Source: Pseudomonas sp. 2FG (GTDB lineage: Bacteria; Pseudomonadota; Gammaproteobacteria; Pseudomonadales; Pseudomonadaceae). Taken from it: a stretch of DNA of 64,000 nucleotides. The stretch lies in the NCBI RefSeq assembly GCF_005502935.1, contig NZ_SCMP01000004.1:124001-188000 (forward strand). Reading direction: 5' to 3'. The translations under genes and the position numbers were made by a program. Of the stretch, positions 58,232 to 64,000 are shown one piece after another (position 1 is the stretch's first letter; every line of letters starts with the position of its first letter). The notes beneath the pieces are model-generated. The model ran no database searches and was not told the DNA's origin. It saw only the letters and a program-made list of their open reading frames with translations.

Positions 58232-59242
58232 ATGCTGTCCTTTATCGCCCGCCGCCTGGGGCTGTTGATCCCCACCTTCTTCGGCATCACCTTGCTGACC
58301 TTCGCGCTGATCCGCCTGATCCCCGGCGACCCGGTGGAGGTGATGATGGGTGAACGCCGCGTCGACCCGGAAATGCACGCCCAGGCCCTGGAGCGCCTGG
58401 GCCTGAACAAGCCCCTGTATGAACAGTACCTGAACTACATCGGCGACCTCGCCCAGGGTAATTTGGGCGAATCGCTGCGCACCCGCGAGAGCGTCTGGCA
58501 CGAGTTCCTCACCCTGTTTCCGGCGACCCTGGAGCTGTCCCTCGCCGCCCTGCTGTTCGCCGGCACGCTCGGCCTGCTGGCCGGGGTGATCGCGGCGTTG
58601 AAGCGCGGCTCATTGTTCGACCATGGGGTGATGGGCATCTCCCTGGCCGGCTACTCCATGCCGATTTTCTGGTGGGGCCTGCTGCTGATCATGTTCTTCT
58701 CCGTCGGCCTCGGCTGGACGCCGGTCTCCGGCCGCATCGACCTGCTCTACGACATCGAGCCGGTCACCGGCTTCATGCTCATCGACACCCTGCTCGGCGA
58801 TGAGGAAGGGGCCTTTATCGACGCCCTCCGGCATCTGATCCTGCCGGCCATAGTGCTGGGCACCATCCCCTTGGCGGTGATAGCACGGATGACCCGCTCG
58901 GCGATGCTCGAAGTGCTGCGCGAAGACTACGTGCGCACCGCGCGCGCCAAGGGCCTGTCGCCGGCCCGCGTGATCTTCGTGCATGGCCTGCGCAATGCGC
59001 TGATCCCGGTGCTGACAGTGTTCGGCCTGCAGGTCGGCACGCTGCTGTCCGGCGCGGTGCTGACCGAGACCATCTTCTCCTGGCCGGGCATCGGTAAATG
59101 GCTGATCGAGTCGATCGGCGCCCGCGATTACCCGGTGGTGCAGAACGGCATCCTGTTGATCGCCTGCCTGGTGATCCTGGTCAATTTCGGCGTGGACATC
59201 CTCTATGGCCTGGTCAATCCACGCATCCGTCATCAACGCTAA
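58232..59242 (+). CDS. dppB: Dipeptide ABC transporter permease DppB
   Basis: Inner-membrane permease of 336 aa, six helices. It starts MLSFIARRLGLLIPTFFGIT and has the EAA-type cytoplasmic loop LREDYVRTARAKGLSPARVI that docks on the ATPase, and the end NFGVDILYGLVNPRIR. An upstream GTG start (58214) is possible, but the ATG at 58232 gives the usual family N-terminus. Confidence 0.96.
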   Translation: MLSFIARRLGLLIPTFFGITLLTFALIRLIPGDPVEVMMGERRVDPEMHAQALERLGLNKPLYEQYLNYIGDLAQGNLGESLRTRESVWHEFLTLFPATLELSLAALLFAGTLGLLAGVIAALKRGSLFDHGVMGISLAGYSMPIFWWGLLLIMFFSVGLGWTPVSGRIDLLYDIEPVTGFMLIDTLLGDEEGAFIDALRHLILPAIVLGTIPLAVIARMTRSAMLEVLREDYVRTARAKGLSPARVIFVHGLRNALIPVLTVFGLQVGTLLSGAVLTETIFSWPGIGKWLIESIGARDYPVVQNGILLIACLVILVNFGVDILYGLVNPRIRHQR

Positions 59243-59384
59243 GAAGCTGTTTCAAACTGTCTGCGCATCGGTGAGGCGGCGTTAAAAATGGCTTCGGACT
59301 GCTCATTTACAGCTCGTAAACTCCGCGTCCTTAGCCATTTTTGCCTTGCCTGACCTTCGCTCGACGATTTTGAAAACACCTTCT
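59242..59384 (+). repeat. Long-hairpin intergenic element, copy C
   Basis: Third intact copy of the about 143-bp element, placed inside the dpp operon between dppB and dppC and beginning at the dppB stop codon. Its middle stem AAAAATGGCT (59284-59293) pairs perfectly with AGCCATTTTT (59333-59342), with a sequence different from that of copy B, while the 32-base apex is identical. Termini AGAAGCTGTTTCAAA and TTTTGAAAACACCTTCT pair with small bulges. Confidence 0.87.
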
Positions 59385-59396
59385 GTGGAGGCAAAC

Positions 59397-60302
59397 ATGA
59401 ATACCACTACCACGCTGGCCGACCCGAGCGCCCTCTATCCCTCGCCGCTGAAAGAATTCTGGCAAGCCTTCGCGCGCAACAAGGGCGCGGTCGCCGGCCT
59501 GCTGTTCATGCTGCTGATCCTGTTCTGCGCGCTGTTTGCGCCCTGGGTGGCGCCGCACGATCCGAGCGAGCAGTTTCGCGAGTTCCTGCTGACCCCGCCG
59601 GTCTGGCTGGAGGGCGGCAATGCGCAGTTCCTGCTGGGCACCGACGAGCTCGGTCGTGACCTGCTGTCGCGCTTGATCCATGGTTCGCGCCTGTCGCTGC
59701 TGATCGGTTTGAGCTCGGTGCTGATGTCGCTGATTCCGGGGATTTTCCTCGGCCTGCTCGGCGGCTTCTTCCCGCGTGTCCTCGGCCCCGCGATCATGCG
59801 CGTGATGGACGTGATGCTGGCCCTGCCCTCGCTGCTGCTGGCGGTGGCGATTGTCGCCATCCTCGGCCCAGGACTGATCAATACGGTAATCGCGATCGCC
59901 GTCGTGTCGCTGCCGTCTTATGTGCGCCTGACCCGCGCCGCGGTGATGGGTGAACTGAACCGCGACTACGTCACCGCCGCGCGTCTGGCCGGCGCCGGCT
60001 TGCCGCGCCTGATGTTTATCACCGTGCTGCCCAACTGCATGGCCCCGCTGATCGTGCAGGCCAGCCTGAGCTTTTCCTCGGCGATTCTGGATGCCGCCGC
60101 GCTGGGCTTTCTCGGCCTCGGCGTCCAGCCGCCCACCCCGGAGTGGGGCACCATGCTGGCCTCGGCGCGCGACTACATAGAACGCGCCTGGTGGGTGGTC
60201 AGCCTGCCCGGCCTGACCATCCTGCTCAGCGTGTTGGCGATCAACCTGATGGGCGATGGCTTGCGCGATGCACTCGACCCGAAACTCAAGAATGCAGTCT
60301 GA
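59397..60302 (+). CDS. dppC: Dipeptide ABC transporter permease DppC
   Basis: Second permease (301 aa) of the transporter. The N-terminal segment LKEFWQAFARNKGAVAGLLF and the periplasmic FLLGTDELGRDLLSRLIHGSR block are DppC/OppC marks; the EAA loop is NRDYVTAARLAGAGLPRLM. The start at 59397 has GGAGG 9 bases ahead, just past repeat copy C; in-frame codons further up lie in the repeat. Confidence 0.96.
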   Translation: MNTTTTLADPSALYPSPLKEFWQAFARNKGAVAGLLFMLLILFCALFAPWVAPHDPSEQFREFLLTPPVWLEGGNAQFLLGTDELGRDLLSRLIHGSRLSLLIGLSSVLMSLIPGIFLGLLGGFFPRVLGPAIMRVMDVMLALPSLLLAVAIVAILGPGLINTVIAIAVVSLPSYVRLTRAAVMGELNRDYVTAARLAGAGLPRLMFITVLPNCMAPLIVQASLSFSSAILDAAALGFLGLGVQPPTPEWGTMLASARDYIERAWWVVSLPGLTILLSVLAINLMGDGLRDALDPKLKNAV

Positions 60303-60312
60303 GGAGCCCGTC

Positions 60313-60441
60313 ATGAGCAGCCAAATAACCAAGCGCCAAACCCTGGTGCGCGCGGCGCACCCTACAGCGATGCCCCGTATGCGCCCGACGATCTGTAGGG
60401 TGCGCCGTGCGCACCACAACGGACAGGAGCACCGCGCATGA
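60313..60441 (+). CDS. Possible 42-codon leader ORF, coupled to dppD
   Basis: An ATG with a strong GAGGAG site 6 bases upstream opens a 42-codon frame, [20 protein letters not shown] onward, most of which lies in a REPIN-like inverted repeat. Its TGA overlaps the dppD ATG (ATGA). It may be a chance frame made when the repeat inserted after an older start, or a short coupling ORF. No homology is recognised. Confidence 0.3.
   Translation: MSSQITKRQTLVRAAHPTAMPRMRPTICRVRRAHHNGQEHRA
60345..60415. repeat. REPIN-like inverted repeat between dppC and dppD
   Basis: Two 23-base arms (60345-60367 and 60393-60415) are complementary at 22 positions, with a 25-base spacer. The core is CTGTAGGGTGCGCC. 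This is a different repeat family from the one at 58.1 kb. Confidence 0.85.
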
Positions 60442-61424
60442 GCCTTCTGGATATCAAGAACCTCAGCGTGCGCTTCGGCGACGCGAATGCCGTGCCGGTG
60501 GTCGACGGCCTCGATCTGTCCGTCGAGAAGGGCGAAGTGCTGGCCATAGTCGGCGAGTCCGGCTCCGGCAAATCGGTGACCATGCTGGCGCTGATGGGGC
60601 TGATCGACGCCCCCGGCATAGTCCAGGCCGACAGCCTGCAATTCGATGGCACCGACATGCTCACGCTGAAAGGTCGGCAACGTCGACGGATCATCGGCAA
60701 AGACCTGGCCATGGTCTTCCAGGACCCGATGACCGCCCTTAACCCCAGCTACACCGTGGGCTTCCAGATCGAGGAAGTGCTCCGCCAACACCTCGGCCTG
60801 TCCGCCAAGGCCGCCCGCCAACGGGCGCTGGAACTGCTCGAACGGGTCGAGATTCCCGGCGCCGCCAGCCGCTTGAACGCTTATCCGCACCAGCTTTCCG
60901 GCGGCATGAGCCAGCGCGTGGCGATCGCCATGGCGATTGCCGGCGAGCCGAAACTGCTGATCGCCGACGAGCCGACCACCGCGCTGGACGTCACCATCCA
61001 GGCGCAAATCATGGACCTGCTGCTCGATCTGCAACGCGACCGGAATATGGCCCTGGTGCTGATCACCCACGACCTCGCGGTAGTGGCGGAAACCGCCGAC
61101 CGCGTCTGCGTGATGTATGCCGGCCAGGCGGTGGAAGTCGGCAAGGTGCCGGAGCTGTTCGATGCGCCGGCGCACCCCTACACCGAAGCCCTGCTGGCGG
61201 CGATCCCCGAGCATTGCCAGGGTGCCGCGCGCCTGTCCACGCTGCCGGGCATAGTCCCCGGCCGTTACGACCGCCCCCACGGTTGCCTGCTTGCGCCGCG
61301 CTGCCCCTATGTCCAAGAGCGCTGCCGTGCCCAACGCCCGAGCCTCGACCCGAGCGCGCTGGGGGCCGTGCGTTGCTTCTTCCCACTGAACCAGTTGCCA
61401 TCGAATCAGGAGGTGACGCGATGA
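60438..61424 (+). CDS. dppD: Dipeptide ABC transporter ATPase DppD
   Basis: ABC ATPase of 328 aa. Walker [11 protein letters not shown], signature [16 protein letters not shown], Walker [14 protein letters not shown] and switch [10 protein letters not shown] are present. The C-terminal oligopeptide-type extension has the Cys-rich [14 protein letters not shown] that binds an Fe-S cluster or structural metal in relatives. It pairs with DppF. Confidence 0.96.
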   Translation: MSLLDIKNLSVRFGDANAVPVVDGLDLSVEKGEVLAIVGESGSGKSVTMLALMGLIDAPGIVQADSLQFDGTDMLTLKGRQRRRIIGKDLAMVFQDPMTALNPSYTVGFQIEEVLRQHLGLSAKAARQRALELLERVEIPGAASRLNAYPHQLSGGMSQRVAIAMAIAGEPKLLIADEPTTALDVTIQAQIMDLLLDLQRDRNMALVLITHDLAVVAETADRVCVMYAGQAVEVGKVPELFDAPAHPYTEALLAAIPEHCQGAARLSTLPGIVPGRYDRPHGCLLAPRCPYVQERCRAQRPSLDPSALGAVRCFFPLNQLPSNQEVTR

Positions 61425-62404
61425 GTGTCGTACTGACCGCCCGCGATCTCACCCGCCATTACGAGGTGTCCCGCGGCCTGTTCAAGGGCCATGCCACCGT
61501 GCGCGCCTTGAACGGGGTGTCCTTCGAACTGGAGGCGGGCCAGACCCTGGCCGTGGTTGGCGAGTCCGGCTGCGGCAAGTCCACCCTGGCCCGTGCCCTG
61601 ACCCTGATCGAGGAACCCTCGTCCGGCTCACTGCAGATTGGCGGCCAGGAAGTCACAGGTGCCAGCAAGGCCGAACGCAAGCAACTGCGCCGCGATGTGC
61701 AGATGGTCTTCCAAAGCCCCTACGCCTCGCTCAACCCGCGGCAGAAGATCGGCGATCAACTGGCCGAACCGCTGCTGATCAACACCGCGCTGTCGCGCAG
61801 CGAACGACGCGAGAAGGTCCAAGCGATGATGCAGCAGGTCGGCCTGCGCCCCGAGCATTACCAGCGCTACCCGCATATGTTCTCCGGCGGTCAGCGCCAG
61901 CGGATCGCCCTGGCGCGGGCGATGATGCTCCACCCCAAGGTGCTGGTGGCGGACGAACCGACCTCGGCACTCGACGTGTCGATCCAGGCCCAGGTGCTCA
62001 ACCTGTTTATGGACCTGCAGGAAGAGTTCAACACCGCCTACGTGTTCATCTCGCACAACCTCTCGGTGGTGCGGCATGTCGCCGATCAGGTGCTGGTGAT
62101 GTACCTCGGCCGCCCGGTGGAGATGGGCCCGAAGGCGTTGATCTACAGCCGCCCGCTGCACCCCTACACCCAGGCGCTGCTCTCGGCCACGCCGACCATC
62201 CACCCGGACCCGCTGAAGCCGAAGATCAAGATAGTCGGCGAACTGCCCAACCCGCTCGACCCGCCTTCGGGCTGCGCCTTCCACAAGCGCTGTCCCTATG
62301 CCACCGAGCTGTGCAGCGTGGAGGAGCCGGCGCTACGTCTGCTGGATGCGCGGCAGGTGGCTTGCCACCATGCCGAGCGGATCAACGCGGTGGTCTTGCC
62401 GTAG
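61421..62404 (+). CDS. dppF: Dipeptide ABC transporter ATPase DppF
   Basis: Second ATPase (327 aa): Walker [10 protein letters not shown], signature [15 protein letters not shown], Walker [13 protein letters not shown], switch ISHNLSVV, and the C-terminal [15 protein letters not shown] motif. It starts within the dppD stop (ATGA overlap) after an AGGAGG site, so the start is secure. Last gene of the operon; followed by repeats, with no clear terminator. Confidence 0.96.
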   Translation: MSVVLTARDLTRHYEVSRGLFKGHATVRALNGVSFELEAGQTLAVVGESGCGKSTLARALTLIEEPSSGSLQIGGQEVTGASKAERKQLRRDVQMVFQSPYASLNPRQKIGDQLAEPLLINTALSRSERREKVQAMMQQVGLRPEHYQRYPHMFSGGQRQRIALARAMMLHPKVLVADEPTSALDVSIQAQVLNLFMDLQEEFNTAYVFISHNLSVVRHVADQVLVMYLGRPVEMGPKALIYSRPLHPYTQALLSATPTIHPDPLKPKIKIVGELPNPLDPPSGCAFHKRCPYATELCSVEEPALRLLDARQVACHHAERINAVVLP

Positions 62405-62432
62405 CCCCTCTCGGATTGCGCCGCGCTTTGCC

Positions 62433-62474
62433 CCCCCCTCTCCCTAACCCTCTCCCCCAAGGGGCGAGGGGATG
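62433..62474. repeat. CCCTCTCCC-type intergenic repeat
   Basis: A pyrimidine-rich CCCCTCTCCCTAACCCTCTC stretch followed by AAGGGGCGAGGGGA can fold back partially. Such CCCTCTCCCTAACCC repeats occur between genes in many proteobacteria. It begins about 30 bases after dppF. Confidence 0.6.
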
Positions 62475-62501
62475 GAGTGTGCGTGCTGCAACTGTAGAAA
62501 C

Positions 62502-62580
62502 GTAGGGTGGATGGCGCTTTTCCATCCACCATCGAGGCTGAACGAGAGAAGGTGGATGAACAGAGCGTCATCCACCCTAC
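62502..62580. repeat. REPIN-like inverted repeat between dppF and pxpC
   Basis: Each half is itself a hairpin (GTAGGGTGGATGGCGC...CCATCCACC and GGTGGATGAACAGAGCGTCATCCACCCTAC), and the two halves are inverted copies of each other across about 20 bases. It lies between convergent dppF and pxpC and may end both transcripts. Confidence 0.8.
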
Positions 62581-62601
62581 GCCTACATCCGTCACTCTCT
62601 T

Positions 62602-63522
62602 CTAGCACCCGAAAAATCGGTAGAACTCGCGCAACTCGGCCTGCGCATCGCTCAGGCTGATCACGGTGAAGCGCAGGTTCTGCTGCGCCGGGCATTGCGC
62701 CAGTCGCCCCAGATCCAGCGGATGTAGCCAACCGAGCAGCGGATAACCGCCCATGGTCTGCCGGTCGGCCAGCAGCACGATCGGCTGACCATCCGGCGGC
62801 ACCTGAATGGCGCCCGTCGCCACCCCCAACGACCATTGCCGCGCCGGCACGCTCAACGCCTGCCCCTGCAAGCGTGCGCCCATGCGGTCGGACTGCGGGC
62901 TGAGCTGCCAGTGTTGGGCGAAGAAGGCTTGCACCTGGTCTTCGCCGAAGCTGGCCGCATCGCCGCCCGTGATCACCCGCAGCAAGGGCAGCTGCCGATA
63001 GTCCGGGACATAGGGCCAGGGCACGCTGGCCGGACAGGGCAACTGCGCCGGCGCACAACCCAGGCAGTCGCCGGCCAGCAGCGCGCGGCCATCGGCGTGC
63101 ACACCGCCCAACCCCTCGCGCACCTGACAGGCGACACTGCCCAGCACCGGCGGTGCGCTAAAGCCACCGACCGCCGCCAGATAACCGCGCTGGCCGCTGC
63201 GGGCAAACCCCAGGCTCAAGCGCTGGCCGGCCCGTAGCGGAAAACGCGACCAACCCGGCCGCACCTGCCCCGCCACCTGGATCGGCAGATCCGCGCCGCA
63301 GACGGCGACCCAGGTATCCACCTGGCTTTCCAGCTCCAGCCCGCCGAGCGCGACCTCCAACAGCGGCGTGCCCCACGCATTGCCCAGCAGCCGATTGGCC
63401 CAGGCCGCCGCCTGCTGATCCACTACCCCGGCTGGGGAGACGCCGAGATGCTGCCAGCCGAAACGCCCGGCATCCTGCAACAGGCTCAAGGGGCCCGGCT
63501 TGATGACCTTGAGCCCCCTCAC
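62602..63522 (-). CDS. pxpC: 5-oxoprolinase subunit PxpC (biotin-dependent carboxyltransferase-like)
   Basis: A 306-aa KipA/allophanate-hydrolase-subunit-2-like protein; with PxpA and PxpB it forms the ATP-dependent 5-oxoprolinase that opens pyroglutamate to glutamate. The N-terminal VIKPGPLSLLQDAGRFGWQHLGVSPAG and later SDRMGARLQG and TMGGYPLLG blocks are diagnostic. The start is a GTG (63520-63522) overlapping the pxpB stop codon (GTGA) with a GGGGGGAG site before it; the longer frame upstream lies inside pxpB. Confidence 0.93.
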   Translation of the reverse strand: MRGLKVIKPGPLSLLQDAGRFGWQHLGVSPAGVVDQQAAAWANRLLGNAWGTPLLEVALGGLELESQVDTWVAVCGADLPIQVAGQVRPGWSRFPLRAGQRLSLGFARSGQRGYLAAVGGFSAPPVLGSVACQVREGLGGVHADGRALLAGDCLGCAPAQLPCPASVPWPYVPDYRQLPLLRVITGGDAASFGEDQVQAFFAQHWQLSPQSDRMGARLQGQALSVPARQWSLGVATGAIQVPPDGQPIVLLADRQTMGGYPLLGWLHPLDLGRLAQCPAQQNLRFTVISLSDAQAELREFYRFFGC

Positions 63523-64000
63523 AGCTCCCCCCTCTCGGCGAGGTAGGTGTGCCGATCGATCGGTACGAAGCGCACTCGGTCGCCCAGCGCCAGCGGGCAC
63601 ACTGGCGTCGCCTGGGCATCGAACAGGCGCCACGGGCAACGGCCAATCAGGTGCCAGCCGCCTGGCGCGGCTTGTGGGTAGATCGCGGTCTGGCGTTCGG
63701 CAATCGCCAAGCTACCGGCCGGCACCCGCGTGCGCGGAGTGGCACGGCGCGGCAGCGCCAGACGCGCGTCCAGCTCGCCGAGGTAGGCGAAGCCCGGGGC
63801 GAAACCTATGGCGCCGACCCGGTATTCGCCCGCGCTGTGCAACTCGATCACCTCGGCCACGCTCAAACCGCAGGCGGCGGCCACGGCGGCGAGGTCTTCG
63901 GCGGCGTACCAGATAGGGATTTGCTGTAAGCGCCCGGCATTGCTGGGCGGCGGCTCGGCCTGCCAAGCTTCCAGCAGGGGCGCCAGCTGCGCCGCCAAGT
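63519..64000 (-). CDS. pxpB: 5-oxoprolinase subunit PxpB, 5' end outside the window
   Basis: KipI/allophanate-hydrolase-subunit-1-like protein, partner of PxpC; at least 160 residues are visible and the N-terminus is cut by the right edge. The family blocks IPIWYAAEDLAAVAAACGLSV, GFAPGFAYLGELDARLALPRRATPR (given in part) and GWHLIGRCPW are clear. A TTG at 63996-63998 keeps the frame open but is not a believable start, because homologues begin earlier. pxpA, if present, is outside the window. Confidence 0.93.
   Translation of the reverse strand, partial: LAAQLAPLLEAWQAEPPPSNAGRLQQIPIWYAAEDLAAVAAACGLSVAEVIELHSAGEYRVGAIGFAPGFAYLGELDARLALPRRATPRTRVPAGSLAIAERQTAIYPQAAPGGWHLIGRCPWRLFDAQATPVCPLALGDRVRFVPIDRHTYLAERGEL

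Noticed and set aside
59331-61334. A 667-codon open frame on the minus strand opposite dppC-dppD
   Set aside because: It is antisense to well-conserved genes, His/Gln/Arg-rich with no domain, and results from codon bias that leaves one antisense frame open in GC-rich DNA.
62405-62601. A gene between dppF and pxpC
   Set aside because: The 197 bases are filled by two inverted-repeat families; frames there are short and repeat-derived.

Overview
The window is 64 kb of ordinary chromosome from a Pseudomonas-type gammaproteobacterium. This rests on protein sequences, on GC-rich coding with short intergenic gaps, and on a gene order that from memory follows the P. aeruginosa PAO1 block around PA4430-PA4506 almost gene for gene. 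There are 62 genes I consider real (two cut by the window edges), one 25-codon gene remnant, and no rRNA, tRNA, prophage, insertion sequence or CRISPR array that I can see.

Layout. 1-3.0 kb: cytochrome bc1 operon (petA-petB-petC, petC cut by the edge) and ribosomal proteins rplM-rpsI. 3.2-7.8 kb: remnant of an aldo/keto reductase gene, acyl-CoA dehydrogenase, GlxA-type AraC regulator, periplasmic helical-repeat protein, zapE. 7.9-14.4 kb: trpS, alpha/beta hydrolase, zapG-like gene, cysD-cysNC, Nif3-family gene. 14.5-23.8 kb: algW, then a long minus-strand run mlaFEDCB-ibaG-murA-hisG-hisD-hisC. 24-31.1 kb, plus strand: kdsD-kdsC-lptC-lptA-lptB-rpoN-hpf-ptsN-rapZ-ptsO. 31.1-44.4 kb: pmbA, darP, then minus-strand mreB-mreC-mreD-maf-rng-yhdP-nitrilase-tldD. 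44.6-48.7 kb: gatC-gatA-gatB, small RlpA-like lipoprotein, CMD-family protein. 48.7-54.4 kb: AEC transporter, SbmA/YddA-like ABC exporter, RoxS-RoxR redox two-component pair, SIMPL protein. 54.7-62.4 kb: peptide ABC transporter with two tandem binding proteins (dppA-A-B-C-D-F). 62.6-64 kb: 5-oxoprolinase subunits pxpC and pxpB (cut by the edge).

The genes form an envelope-centred housekeeping block: Kdo synthesis (kdsD, kdsC) and LPS transport (lptCAB), phospholipid asymmetry (mla), peptidoglycan precursor synthesis (murA), cell shape (mreBCD), envelope stress proteolysis (algW), AsmA-like lipid transport (yhdP), together with the sigma-54/nitrogen-PTS module (rpoN, hpf, ptsN, rapZ, ptsO).

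The most interesting non-genic signal is a dispersed family of about 143-bp elements (9970-10112, 32496-32638, 59242-59384, a decayed relative near 43179-43285 and an internal-deletion derivative at 56334-56382). Each intact copy folds as one long hairpin. The apical 32 bases are identical in all three, while the stems differ between copies with compensating changes on both arms. Other points of note are two sigma-54-type promoter candidates (in front of rpoN and of the dpp operon), a YegP/DUF1508-like tail on TrpS, the 25-codon reductase remnant, and several REP/REPIN-type inverted repeats.
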